A stretch of 64,000 bases of DNA, taken from the NCBI RefSeq assembly GCF_001270495.1, contig NZ_LGUR01000117.1, forward strand, positions 1 through 64,000, in the 5' to 3' direction. Below, piece after piece: positions 25,668 to 34,195 of this stretch. A model generated the notes under the pieces. It made no database searches. It worked only from the letters and a program-made list of their open reading frames with translations, and was not told where the DNA came from. Position 1 is the stretch's first letter. Each line of letters starts with the position of its first letter. The position numbers and the translations under genes were made by a program. The stretch is from Streptomyces viridochromogenes (lineage in GTDB: Bacteria > Actinomycetota > Actinomycetes > Streptomycetales > Streptomycetaceae).

Positions 25668-26591
25668 CTAACGGTCGGTGATGCTGGGCCTGCTGTGCTG
25701 GTAGGCCTGTCGAAGCGCGCCGCGCACGGCGACGAGCGCGGGGTTGCGGTGTGAGCCGGCCCGGCAGGTCGTGACAATTTGCCGTACGTGCGAGGCCGCC
25801 ATCTGGCGCAGGTGGAACCTCGGTTCGCGGTCGAACCAGGTGAGGTCCGGCAGGAACGCCGCCGCGTGGCCGCTCGCGACGAGTTGCGCTTGCACCAGTA
25901 CGTCAGAGGTTTCGTGCGCCACTCTTGGTTCGAAGCCGGCTTGGCGGCAGGTGGCCATGGCCCAGTCGCGCCCTGGACTGCCTTCTGGCTCCAGAACCCA
26001 AGGGCAGCCGGCAAGATCAGTAAGAACTACCTCGCTCGGTTCGCGTCCCTCGGGCGGCTGCAAGAACGCGACGCGGATGGGATCTTCGGCAACCACATCG
26101 AAGTTCATCTCGCTCGAGCGGCTGGTCGGGTAGTCGACGTAGTTTTCGCCGCAGACCAGATCGAACTCGCGTGCCAGCAGCCCGGGCAGGGCGACTTCGG
26201 GCTCGGCTTGGGTGAACTGAACCTTCAGTCCGGGGTGGCCCTCCGCCAGCGAGGTCAGCGTCGCGGACACGAGTGCGAGCGCGGCGGTCTGGACCGTGGC
26301 GAGTCTGATCGTGCCCACGACGGTGTCCAGCGACGCGAGGATGTCTGTTTCAGCACGCTCCAGCTGCTCCAGCACGGCGGCTGTGTGAGCGACGAGGATG
26401 TGCGCCTGCTCGGTGAGTCTGATGCGCCGGCCGTCCGGCTCGAGAAGCCTCGTTCCGATCTCTTCCTCGAGCACAGCGAGCTGTTGGGAGACGGCTGACG
26501 GACTGTAGGTCAGCGCGGCGGCCACCGAGGTGACGGTGCCGCGTTGCGCCAGCTCTCGAAGCAACCGCATGCGGTGGAGATCGAACTTCAC
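25668..26591 (-). CDS. LysR-family transcriptional regulator
   Basis: A 307-residue LTTR. The N-terminal helix-turn-helix reads ELAQRGTVTSVAAALTYSPS and AVSQQLAVLEEEIG (about residues 13-47). The periplasmic-binding-protein-like effector domain has TIRLATVQTAALALVSATL at its first strand. It is transcribed away from the catabolic operon that begins at 27.1 kb and sits beside the permease/flavoprotein pair. It could control either, most simply the divergent operon across the 26592-27066 spacer. Confidence 0.9.
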   Translation of the reverse strand: MKFDLHRMRLLRELAQRGTVTSVAAALTYSPSAVSQQLAVLEEEIGTRLLEPDGRRIRLTEQAHILVAHTAAVLEQLERAETDILASLDTVVGTIRLATVQTAALALVSATLTSLAEGHPGLKVQFTQAEPEVALPGLLAREFDLVCGENYVDYPTSRSSEMNFDVVAEDPIRVAFLQPPEGREPSEVVLTDLAGCPWVLEPEGSPGRDWAMATCRQAGFEPRVAHETSDVLVQAQLVASGHAAAFLPDLTWFDREPRFHLRQMAASHVRQIVTTCRAGSHRNPALVAVRGALRQAYQHSRPSITDR

Positions 26592-27066
26592 GCCCGGAAC
26601 CTACCATGAAGGAATTCTGCAAGGTACTGGACAAGTTTCCGCGCTATTCATGAATCAATTGTCGCGGCATCCTGTGTTGCACCGGCGCTCATGCGCCGCA
26701 CCGGCTGCGAAGTCAGGAACGACGATGGAATCCCATGACAGCGACGTGCGGACCACGCGGTTGCCCGGCGTCGGCTCGAGGCTGAAGCGCCAGAACAACA
26801 GTGCGCAGATGTCTTGATCGGTTCGGCCGTCTTCATCGGCGGCGTCCCGTGTAGAAGCGGGCCGCGGTTGGCGGGTCTCGCGGTGATCTCGTCATTGCGG
26901 GCGGTTCGAGCCGCCGGAGACGGTCCTGCTCGGGTGCGGTCGTATCCCATTCGGTTGGGACATGGCCGTGGGTCGCGGCCTGGAGCCTCGCGATCTTCCA
27001 CTGGGCGTTGGCCGTCCGCCCGCGATCAGGGCTCGTCGAACAGAACCCTGCGAAAGGAGGAGCTCA
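26592..27066. other. divergent spacer between LysR gene and catabolic operon
   Basis: About 475 bases. The segment next to the LysR start (26605-26660) is relatively AT-rich and would suit divergent promoters and an LTTR box. A minus-strand stretch at 26721-26816 reads as coding-like sequence (LFWRFSLEPTPGNRVVRTSL) without start or stop context, perhaps a gene scrap. AGGAGGAG immediately precedes position 27067. Confidence 0.35.
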
Positions 27067-27269
27067 ATGAATTCCCGGGTGGCCGCCGTCACGGGCGGCT
27101 CGAGCGGACTCGGAGAGGCCGCGGCGCGACGCCTGGCCGCCGACGGTCATGACATCGCGACGAAGACCAGGGAGTTCGGCAACGGTGTGCGCGCGACGGT
27201 CTGCGGATCGCCGTGGATCCGTCCGGTGAGCAAGCAGGCCGCGCCGGGTGCTCGTTCGGACGGGAGTGT
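27067..27269 (+). pseudogene. short-chain dehydrogenase N-terminus fused to a partial copy of the DUF1185 gene
   Basis: After a good AGGAGG the frame begins MNSRVAAVTGGSSGLGEAAA, the cofactor motif TGGxSGLG of an SDR, but only about 33 residues of it exist. From about 27168 the same frame continues REFGNGVRATVCGSPWI and VSKQAAPG. That is a diverged copy of EFGKGVRDAVGGEAWISSVS in the DUF1185 gene at 27758-27830. The product is a chimera without a catalytic site, likely a recombination scar at the head of the operon. Confidence 0.6.
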
Positions 27270-27272
27270 GCT

Positions 27273-27461
27273 GTGCCGCTGGTGGATGTGACGTGGTACG
27301 AGGGCCGCTCGCACGAGCAGAAGGAGAAGCTCGCGCGTGCGATCTGCAAGGCATTCGTGGAGATCGGCGATGCGCGTCCGGACACGGTCCACGTGATCTT
27401 CCGAGACATAGACCCCGCGCAGTGGTTCAAGTCGGCAGGACTGTTGGAGGAAGAGCGATGA
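27273..27461 (+). CDS. 4-oxalocrotonate tautomerase-like enzyme
   Basis: A 62-residue tautomerase. GTG 27273 with GGGAG 6 bases upstream is chosen because it places proline at position 2, which becomes the catalytic N-terminal Pro1 after methionine removal (PLVDVTWYEGRSHEQKEKL). The length is typical of the hexameric 4-OT subgroup. It ketonises enols, usually 2-hydroxydienoates from ring cleavage. The stop overlaps the next gene by 4 bases (ATGA), so it is the first functional gene of the operon. Confidence 0.85.
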   Translation: MPLVDVTWYEGRSHEQKEKLARAICKAFVEIGDARPDTVHVIFRDIDPAQWFKSAGLLEEER

Positions 27462-28030
27462 CACTGCGGATCCGCAAGATTTTGACCGTCCGGGAAGAGA
27501 CCCGGTCCGAGGGCGGCCAGGACGCCGACCGGCCTCTCGTCAAGGCGGCCGCGATCGCTGTGCTGAGCAACCCCTACGCCGGCCGGCCCTACTCCCACGA
27601 CCTCGCGGCCATCACCGACGACAACTACAAGCTCGGGCACCTCTTGGCCGCCACCGCTGCGCAGACCCTCGGACTCGAGGTCGAGGGCTACGGCAAGGCG
27701 TCCCTCGTGGGCGTCAACGGTGAGATCGAGCACGGTGTCGCTCACAAGATCGGCGAGTTCGGCAAGGGCGTACGCGACGCCGTGGGCGGCGAGGCGTGGA
27801 TCTCCTCGGTCAGCAAGCGCTCCGGTCCCGGGGTACACATCGACGTCCCCCTTGCCTACAAGGACGAGATCTGGGTCCGCTCGCACTACGACGCCTTCAC
27901 CCTGTTCGTCCCCGACGCACCGCTCGCGGACGAGGTGGCCGTGATTGTGGCCGTCTCCTCCCGCGGCCGGCTCAACGACCGCGTCGGCGGCATGACGGTC
28001 GAGGACGTCAAGAACCAGGAGAAGCCGTGA
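27458..28030 (+). CDS. DUF1185 (amino acid synthesis family) protein
   Basis: A 190-residue protein of the family annotated as amino acid synthesis (DUF1185), recognised from REETRSEGG, AVLSNPYAGRPYSHDL, YGKASLVGVNGEIEHGVA and VHIDVPLAYKDEIWVRSHYD. The biochemical role of the family is not established as far as I know. Members often sit in clusters with amidohydrolases and heterocycle-degrading enzymes. Here it is coupled by 4-base overlaps to the tautomerase before it and the amidohydrolase after it. Confidence 0.8.
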   Translation: MTLRIRKILTVREETRSEGGQDADRPLVKAAAIAVLSNPYAGRPYSHDLAAITDDNYKLGHLLAATAAQTLGLEVEGYGKASLVGVNGEIEHGVAHKIGEFGKGVRDAVGGEAWISSVSKRSGPGVHIDVPLAYKDEIWVRSHYDAFTLFVPDAPLADEVAVIVAVSSRGRLNDRVGGMTVEDVKNQEKP

Positions 28031-29178
28031 GCACCCTCAACATCATCAACCTCGCCGGTGCCGTCAGCGGCCGACTCGGCGACCCACTCATGGCGATCGA
28101 ATCGGTCCGCTGTGTCGACGGGAAGATCGCGGCGCTCGGCGTCGACGGTGAAACCGGCGACGCCGACGTCACCCTCGACGCCAACGGCGCGATCCTCGCC
28201 CCGGGCCTCATCGACACCCACGTGCACGTCACCTTCGGCGACTGGACTCCCCGACAGCAGACCGTCGGCTGGATCGAGAGCTACATGCACGGTGGCACGA
28301 CCCTGATGATGTCGGCCTCCGAAATCCACGTCCCCGGGCGTCCCAGCGACCGCGCCGGTCTCAAGGGCCTCGCGATCGCAGCGCAGCGATCCTGGGAGAA
28401 CATCCGTCCGGGCGGCGTCAAGGTGCTCGGTGGTTCGGTCATCATCAGTCCCTCCCTGAAGGAAGAGGACTTCGCGGAGCTTGCCGCCGAACGCGTCGGC
28501 TTGGCGAAGGTGGGATTCGGTGCCTTCGAGAGCCAGTCGGAGGCAGCCCCGCTGGTACGCGCAGCCCAGGCCGCCGGGTTCATCGTCATGAACCACACAG
28601 GCGGCGCGTCCGTTCCCGGGTCCGCGGCTGTCTCGCTCGACGACGTCATCACGCTCGGCTGCGACATCGTCGGCCACGCGAACGGCGGCACAACGTCCCT
28701 TCCCGACGAGCACCTCAAGGCCGTCTTCGAGGCCCCCGGAGCTCTCCAACTGGTGCAGGCCGGCAACCTGCGCTCCAGCCTGTTGATGCTCGAGATCGCC
28801 AAGGAGCGCGACGAGCTGGACCGCATCCTGATCGCTACGGACTCCCCCACCGGGACCGGCGTGATGCCGCTCGGCATGATCAAGACGGTCGCCGAATTCT
28901 CCTCCCTCGGTGGCCTCAGCGCCACGGACGCCCTGGCGCTCGCCACCGGGAACGGCGGCCGGGTGCTTCACCGCCACGAGGGCATCATCGCGATCGGCCG
29001 CCCCGCCGACTTCGTGCTCATGCAGCCTCCCAGCGGAGGCGTCGCCGGCGACGCGCTCTCCGCCATCGAACGCGGGGACATCCCCGGCATCGGCGGCGTC
29101 GTCATCGACGGCGAGGTCCGAGCGCTGCGTTCCCGCAACACCCCGGCCCCGGCCCGGCTCGCGACCCAACGGTCCTGA
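28027..29178 (+). CDS. enamidase-like amidohydrolase
   Basis: A 383-residue metal-dependent amidohydrolase, the same length class as enamidase of Eubacterium barkeri nicotinate fermentation, which opens the ring of 6-oxo-tetrahydronicotinate. The metal motif HVHVTFGDW (HxH), a lysine in LAKVGFGAFES, histidines in NHTGGAS and VGHANGGTTS, and the final metal aspartate in ATDSPTGTG are visible. GTG 28027 overlaps the DUF1185 stop (GTGA). A role in hydrolysing a cyclic amide or enamide of a partly reduced N-heterocycle is inferred from family and from the molybdenum hydroxylase downstream. Confidence 0.8.
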   Translation: MSTLNIINLAGAVSGRLGDPLMAIESVRCVDGKIAALGVDGETGDADVTLDANGAILAPGLIDTHVHVTFGDWTPRQQTVGWIESYMHGGTTLMMSASEIHVPGRPSDRAGLKGLAIAAQRSWENIRPGGVKVLGGSVIISPSLKEEDFAELAAERVGLAKVGFGAFESQSEAAPLVRAAQAAGFIVMNHTGGASVPGSAAVSLDDVITLGCDIVGHANGGTTSLPDEHLKAVFEAPGALQLVQAGNLRSSLLMLEIAKERDELDRILIATDSPTGTGVMPLGMIKTVAEFSSLGGLSATDALALATGNGGRVLHRHEGIIAIGRPADFVLMQPPSGGVAGDALSAIERGDIPGIGGVVIDGEVRALRSRNTPAPARLATQRS

Positions 29179-29206
29179 CTCTTTCCCGATGCGCAAAGGA
29201 CACGCC

Positions 29207-29710
29207 GTGGACCTGAAGACACTTCGTACGACCGACCAGCGGTGGGAGATCGCCGTCCTGAGCGGCCCCAACACCACCAGGCAGCTCCAGCCTGCCGACG
29301 AGTTCGAGCGTGAGCTGCGGACGTGGGGCGACAGCCTCGGGATCGCGGTTCGGCACTACCAGTCCAACCACGAGGGCAAGCTGCTCGAGTACGTCCACGC
29401 GAACGCCGGCCAGGTCAACGGGTTCCTCGTGAACCCCGGCGGCCTGGTGCGCGTAGGAGAGTCCCTGCGGCACGTCCTCAAGGACGCCAAGAAGCCCGCC
29501 ATCGAGCTGCATCTGAGCCAGGAGGAGCTCCGAGGCGAATCGATCTTCGCCCCCAGCGTCACCGGAATCTTCGCCGGGCCCGGCCGGCACGCGGTCCTGG
29601 GAGCCCTGGTGGCCCTCTCCCTCGCGCTCGACGACCTCGACTTCCTCAACCCCGAGGGAACGAGCGAGATCAACCGCTCGCACGGCAACCCACGCTCTCT
29701 CTACGGCTGA
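29207..29710 (+). CDS. type II dehydroquinase-fold protein lacking the catalytic loop (first copy)
   Basis: A 167-residue AroQ-fold protein: IAVLSGPNTTRQL, then HYQSNHEGKLLEYVHA, GFLVNPGGLVRVGE and PAIELHLSQEE. The flexible lid with the essential Arg and Tyr (GxRxPxxYG in true dehydroquinases) is absent, replaced by LQPADEFEREL. The SHTS motif after Asn-Pro is absent too. The histidine of the ELH strand is retained. It cannot be a standard 3-dehydroquinate dehydratase. GTG 29207 has AAAGGA 6 bases upstream. Confidence 0.75.
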   Translation: MDLKTLRTTDQRWEIAVLSGPNTTRQLQPADEFERELRTWGDSLGIAVRHYQSNHEGKLLEYVHANAGQVNGFLVNPGGLVRVGESLRHVLKDAKKPAIELHLSQEELRGESIFAPSVTGIFAGPGRHAVLGALVALSLALDDLDFLNPEGTSEINRSHGNPRSLYG

Positions 29711-29724
29711 GCCGGAGGCTTCAG

Positions 29725-30231
29725 ATGACCAACGCAGACACCGCTGGCACCGCTGGCACCGCTGGCACCGCTGGCACCGAGGACGGCAGGCGCCTCCGTT
29801 TCGCACTGCTCAACGGCCTGAACATGACCAATCTCGGCCGGCGCGACAGGAACATCTACGGAAGCATCGCCTCCCTCCAGGCGCTCGAAGACCTGGTCAC
29901 CGAAGTCGGCGACGCCGTCGGCGCCGACGTGACCGCCTTCCACTCCAACCACGAAGGGGACCTCGTCGATTTTCTCGAGACCAACCCCGACATGGACGGC
30001 TACATCATCAACCCCGGCGGGCTGTGGGCATTCGGCGACCCAACTCGCATCGCCCTGGAGGAGACCGGCAGGCCGTTCGTCGAGGTGCACTTCGCCAATA
30101 TTTTCTCGACCGGGCATCTCTCCACGTTCACCCAGTCCTGCGACGCCACCGTCATGGGTCTGCGCCACCACGGCTACGTAGGAGCGGTCGTCGCACTGGC
30201 TGCTTCGGTCCGCGCGCCCGCCAGCAACTGA
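29725..30231 (+). CDS. type II dehydroquinase-like protein (second copy)
   Basis: A 168-residue AroQ-fold protein following the first copy by 14 bases with GGAGG upstream. It keeps the lid (NLGRRDRNIYGS, with Arg and Tyr), the SNHEGDLVDFLE helix, IINPGGLWAFGD and EVHFANIFSTG. It lacks the usual Ser-His-Thr-Ser after Asn-Pro and the second arginine. Its substrate therefore probably differs from dehydroquinate. The N-terminus carries four TAG(T) repeats from a 9-bp DNA repeat. Together the two copies may form a mixed oligomer, which is speculative. Confidence 0.78.
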   Translation: MTNADTAGTAGTAGTAGTEDGRRLRFALLNGLNMTNLGRRDRNIYGSIASLQALEDLVTEVGDAVGADVTAFHSNHEGDLVDFLETNPDMDGYIINPGGLWAFGDPTRIALEETGRPFVEVHFANIFSTGHLSTFTQSCDATVMGLRHHGYVGAVVALAASVRAPASN

Positions 30232-30330
30232 CCACGGTTCCGCAACCCGCACAAACGGGTCGACATGCCGAACACCCCACGCCGAGACGCTCATCGTCCC
30301 GACACGGCAACCATGACGAGGAGGACGGAG

Positions 30331-31203
30331 ATGTCCGAGCCCGACGTCGGCGCCTACAGGCGGCCCGACAACCTTTCCGAACTCCTGACCCTGCTGGACC
30401 GCCGACCGACGTCAGTGCTCGCCGGCGGCACCGACCTCGTCGTGATGCGTGCCGACGGCATGGTCGACCGCACCCAGGACATCGTCGACATCAAGGACGT
30501 ATCCGACCTGCGAGGTATCAGTCTCGACGCGGACGGCACGCTCACCATCGGCGCCGCCACCTCCTTGCAGGAGCTGGCGAAGACGCCCGTCATACCGCCC
30601 AACGCGATCACCGACGGAGCCTCGCTTGTCGGCGGCTGGCAGACCCGCGCGCGCGGAACGATCGGCGGCAACATCTGCCGGGCCTCACCGGCAGCCGACA
30701 CCCTCCCCGGGGTTCTGGCGGCAGACGCTCAGCTGGAGCTCGCCTCCACCACCGGGACACGGCTGGTGCCAGGACACGCCTTCTTCACCGGGCCCGGCCG
30801 AACGGTCCGCAAACCCAACGAATTGCTCACACGGATCATCGTTCCCGCGTCCCTCGGTGCCTCCGCGTATCTGCGCTTCACCTACCGTCTCGCGATGGAC
30901 CTGGCCGTCGTCGGCGTGGCAGCCCATCTGGACATAAAGAACGGACGCTGCGTCGCCGCCCGCGTGGCGCTCAGCGCCGCAGCGGCCACCCCTGTGCTGG
31001 CCCCCGACGCCGCCGACGCGCTCGTCGGGACCGAGCTGGACGAACCCTCCATCGAGGCCGCCGCCCAACTCGTGCTCAACACCGCCACCCCCATCGACGA
31101 CGGCCGAGGCTCACGCGCCCACCGGCGAACCGTGCTACCAGTGCTCGCCAAGCGCGCGATCGGCATCGCGCTCGAGCGTGCGCGAGAAGGACACCGACGA
31201 TGA
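30331..31203 (+). CDS. molybdenum hydroxylase, FAD-binding medium subunit (CoxM-like)
   Basis: A 290-residue FAD_binding_5 protein: VLAGGTDLVVMRADG and the second flavin motif GTIGGNICRASPAADTLP. The CO_deh_flav_C domain occupies the last 100 residues. ATG 30331 (MSEPDVGAYRRP) is preferred over the longer frame because GAGGAGG and GGAG lie just upstream. It passes electrons from the FeS subunit to its acceptor. It overlaps the next gene by 4 bases. Confidence 0.9.
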   Translation: MSEPDVGAYRRPDNLSELLTLLDRRPTSVLAGGTDLVVMRADGMVDRTQDIVDIKDVSDLRGISLDADGTLTIGAATSLQELAKTPVIPPNAITDGASLVGGWQTRARGTIGGNICRASPAADTLPGVLAADAQLELASTTGTRLVPGHAFFTGPGRTVRKPNELLTRIIVPASLGASAYLRFTYRLAMDLAVVGVAAHLDIKNGRCVAARVALSAAAATPVLAPDAADALVGTELDEPSIEAAAQLVLNTATPIDDGRGSRAHRRTVLPVLAKRAIGIALERAREGHRR

Positions 31204-31673
31204 CTACACACATGACTCTGCGGGTCAACGGCTCAGACCACGACATCGCGGTCGAGCCCGACACGCTGCTCCTGGACGCCCTCCGGTACGAGTGCGGCCT
31301 CACCAGCGCGAAGCTCGGATGCGGCACCGGCGACTGCGGTGCGTGCACCGTCACCGTCGACGGCGAAGCGGTCAACAGCTGCCTCATGTACGTGCTGGAA
31401 TGCGAGGGACACTCGGTGGAGACGGTCGAAGGCGTCACCGCGAGCGGGATCGGCGCGGTCGTCGCCGAGGAGTTCGTGAAGGCCGACGCCGTCCAGTGCG
31501 GCTTCTGCAGCCCCGGAATCATCATGTCGACCTGCGCGCTGCTCGCCAGAACCGAACCAGGAGCGGCCACCGACGAGGACATCAAGGAAGCGCTCGCCGG
31601 CAATCTGTGCCGCTGCACGGGCTACCTGCCGATCCTGGACGCCGTCCGGCGAGCGAGCGGGGCACCGCGATGA
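31200..31673 (+). CDS. molybdenum hydroxylase, 2Fe-2S small subunit (CoxS-like)
   Basis: A 157-residue protein with both clusters of the xanthine oxidase family. The plant-ferredoxin type cluster motif is CGTGDCGACTV with a later Cys in NSCLMY. The C-terminal helical cluster is QCGFCSPG and LCRCTGY. ATG 31200 overlaps the medium-subunit stop (ATGA), and its own stop overlaps the large subunit. It relays electrons from molybdenum to FAD. Confidence 0.95.
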   Translation: MTTHMTLRVNGSDHDIAVEPDTLLLDALRYECGLTSAKLGCGTGDCGACTVTVDGEAVNSCLMYVLECEGHSVETVEGVTASGIGAVVAEEFVKADAVQCGFCSPGIIMSTCALLARTEPGAATDEDIKEALAGNLCRCTGYLPILDAVRRASGAPR

Positions 31674-34015
31674 GCGCAGAAGAGTCCGGCCCGTACCTGA
31701 ACGTCGGCAACCGGCTCATCCGCCGCGACGCGGCCGAGCGCCTCACCGGCCACACCACCTACGCCGAGGACATCCGCCTCCCGGGGGTGCTCTACGGCGT
31801 CCTCGTGCCGTCACTCGTCGCGGCCGGACGGCTCCGCGGCATCAACGTCGACCGGGCAGTGGCACTCGACGGCGTCGTCAAGGTCCTGACGGCGAAGGAC
31901 GTGACCGACCGCTGCTACGGCAACTACGTCAAGGACCAGCCGATCTTCGCCCGTGACCGGGTCAGGTTCGTCGGCGAACCCGTCGCGATGGTCGCGGCCA
32001 CCTCCCTGGCCATCGCCCGCCGAGCGGCAGGCCTGGTCGAGGTCGACATCGAGGCGACCACACCCGTCGTCGACCCCCGCGAGGCGCTGACGAGCGCCGA
32101 GGTGCTGGTGCACGACAGAGACACGAACGTCATCGAGGACGTTCACATCTCGCGCGGTGACGTCGACGCCGTCTTCGACACGGCACACGCCGTGGTGCAC
32201 ACCGAGATCGAGTCGCACCGGGCGCACCAGGCCTACCTGGAACCACGAGCCGTGACCGCCGCGCCCGCACCCGGTGGGTTCTCGCTGATCATGAGCACCC
32301 AGCAGCCCTTCGGCGTACGCGCCCAGCTCGCTGAGCTGTTCGACCTCCCCACCGGCACGATCGAGGTGAGGGTGCCCGCCATCGGCGGTGGCTTCGGCGG
32401 CAAGCTGCACCTGCTGTTCGCACCCCAGGCAGCCGCGATGACCCTGGCCACCGGTCGTCCCGTCCAGATTGTCTGCTCCCGCGCGGAGGACATGACGACC
32501 GGCAACCCGCGCGAGAACTCGATCGTGCGGATGTCCAGCGCGGTCGACGAGTCGGGCCGCATCCTGGCCCGCAGGTGCGACGTCGTGCTCGACGCCGGCG
32601 CGTACGCGATGGACACCCCTGTCCTGACCTCGATGGCCGCGTTCTACGCGACCGGCCCGTATCGCATCGACGCCCTCGACATCCGAGGGCGTGCGGTCTA
32701 CACCAACACCTGCCCGACCGGCTCGTTCCGCGGCCCGTCGGGCCCGCAGATGGTCTACGCCGCCGAGGCGCAGATCGAGGACATCGCCCAGCAGCTGGGG
32801 CTGGACCCAGCAGAGGTCCGACGACGCAACTTCATCGGCGAAGGCGACCGCGGCCCCACGGGCGAGCTCATCACCCTCCGCGGGACGACCGACGAGTGCA
32901 TGCGGGTCGTCGAGAGCCGCCTCCAGCGATGGCGGCAGGCCGACGTCGCCCCGGGCGACCACCGACGACGCGGCTACGGGCTCGCCTGCGCATGGTGGTC
33001 CACCCTCGGCACGCCGTCGGCCGCGACCGTCGAACTGCACGAGGACGGCACCGCGACGCTCTCCTCGGGCGGAACCGAGATCGGGACCGGCGCCATCTCG
33101 ACCGCCCTGCCGAGCATGGTCGCCGAAGAGCTCGGACTGCGGCCCGACCGCGTCATCCTGAAGTCCGGCGGCACCCGGGACGCCCCCTACGACTCAGGCT
33201 CCCGTGGCAGCCGCACCATGTTCGCCACCGGCAACGCCGCGGTCCTCGCCGCTCGCGCCGTCGCCGAGCAGATCAGAAACGAAGCCTCACGACTGCTCGA
33301 GGTCGACCCGGCCGACCTGGTGCTCCGCGAAGGGCGTGTCGAGGTCAAGGGCGCACCGGAGACCGGCATGACCATCGCGGAAGTGTCCGCGTCCGCTCAC
33401 CTGCATTCCGGCCCGGTGGTCGCGACCGGCCGATACCGAGCAGAGCTTGCCCCCGTCGAAGGCTCCGAACTGCAGGGCGCCCGCTTCCTCAGGCTGGGTG
33501 AGCCGACCTTCCACTGCCACGGCGTGGAGATCGCCCTGGACGAGGAGACCGGGCGCGTCGACGTCCTCAACTTCGTCGCCGTCCATGACGTCGGCAGGGT
33601 TGTCAACCCCGTCGGCGCACGCGGACAGGTCGAGGGAGGCGTTGTGCAGGGCATCGGCTACGCCCTCACAGAGAACCTCAAGACAAACGACCAGGGAGTC
33701 ATCGTCAACGGCAACTTCCACGACTACCGTCTTCCGACTATCGCCGACGTACCACCGAACATCGAGACCGTCTTCATCGAGACCAACCACTCGCACACCG
33801 GGCCGTTCGGAGCCAAGGGCCTGGGCGAACCGCCCGTAATCCTCCCGGCGGCGGCCATCGGCTCGGCGCTCCGTGACGTCCTGGGCGTACAGCCGTACCA
33901 ACTGCCCCTGGATGCGGACCGAGTCGTCCTCACGATCGCCGAGCGGGACTCTCATCCAGTGCCAGGGCCACCTGGGTCGACAGCGCGCCCACCGGAACCG
34001 GAGGTCGAGAAGTGA
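31670..34015 (+). CDS. molybdenum hydroxylase, molybdopterin-binding large subunit (CoxL/XdhB-like)
   Basis: A 781-residue catalytic subunit. Visible are RRDAAERLTGHTTYAEDIRL at the N-terminus, the molybdopterin motif IGGGFGGK near residue 240, the GSFRGPSGPQ region, and the catalytic glutamate in AKGLGEPPVILP near residue 722. The CO-dehydrogenase loop AYRCSFR is not present, so this is a hydroxylase of organic substrates, typically N-heteroaromatics, purines or aldehydes. The enamidase-like gene in the same operon favours a heterocycle. XdhC encoded 537 bases downstream would insert or sulfurate the cofactor. Confidence 0.92.
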   Translation: MSAEESGPYLNVGNRLIRRDAAERLTGHTTYAEDIRLPGVLYGVLVPSLVAAGRLRGINVDRAVALDGVVKVLTAKDVTDRCYGNYVKDQPIFARDRVRFVGEPVAMVAATSLAIARRAAGLVEVDIEATTPVVDPREALTSAEVLVHDRDTNVIEDVHISRGDVDAVFDTAHAVVHTEIESHRAHQAYLEPRAVTAAPAPGGFSLIMSTQQPFGVRAQLAELFDLPTGTIEVRVPAIGGGFGGKLHLLFAPQAAAMTLATGRPVQIVCSRAEDMTTGNPRENSIVRMSSAVDESGRILARRCDVVLDAGAYAMDTPVLTSMAAFYATGPYRIDALDIRGRAVYTNTCPTGSFRGPSGPQMVYAAEAQIEDIAQQLGLDPAEVRRRNFIGEGDRGPTGELITLRGTTDECMRVVESRLQRWRQADVAPGDHRRRGYGLACAWWSTLGTPSAATVELHEDGTATLSSGGTEIGTGAISTALPSMVAEELGLRPDRVILKSGGTRDAPYDSGSRGSRTMFATGNAAVLAARAVAEQIRNEASRLLEVDPADLVLREGRVEVKGAPETGMTIAEVSASAHLHSGPVVATGRYRAELAPVEGSELQGARFLRLGEPTFHCHGVEIALDEETGRVDVLNFVAVHDVGRVVNPVGARGQVEGGVVQGIGYALTENLKTNDQGVIVNGNFHDYRLPTIADVPPNIETVFIETNHSHTGPFGAKGLGEPPVILPAAAIGSALRDVLGVQPYQLPLDADRVVLTIAERDSHPVPGPPGSTARPPEPEVEK

Positions 34016-34131
34016 AGTGGTTCCGGAGTCTGGTGCGCTTCCTCAGCGACGCCTTCGACGGCGTCACCAAGGCATGGAGCAAGGACGACCCGTCCTCGCC
34101 GCCGAAGCCGCCGGTCACACCCCCCTGGTGA
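34012..34131 (+). CDS. 39-residue coupled small protein
   Basis: A GTG start overlaps the large-subunit stop by 4 bases (GTGA). The 39 residues read VKWFRSLVRFLSDAFDGVTK, then a charged stretch and a proline tail ending TPPW. An amphipathic N-terminal helix and the strict coupling make translation likely. I do not recognise a family. It closes the molybdenum-hydroxylase operon before IS256 debris. Confidence 0.5.
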   Translation: MKWFRSLVRFLSDAFDGVTKAWSKDDPSSPPKPPVTPPW

Positions 34132-34195
34132 GAGACTGACCTCTGCGTCCAACGGACTCACCGGTGCGCTCCGGCGGCCCTCACGCACCTTTCCG

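Noticed and set aside
29725-30231. Housekeeping 3-dehydroquinate dehydratase (aroQ)
   Set aside because: The Ser-His-Thr-Ser motif and second arginine are absent, and the gene sits in a catabolic operon beside another degenerate copy.
31670-34015. Carbon monoxide dehydrogenase large subunit
   Set aside because: The copper-binding AYRCSFR loop specific to CO dehydrogenase is not present.
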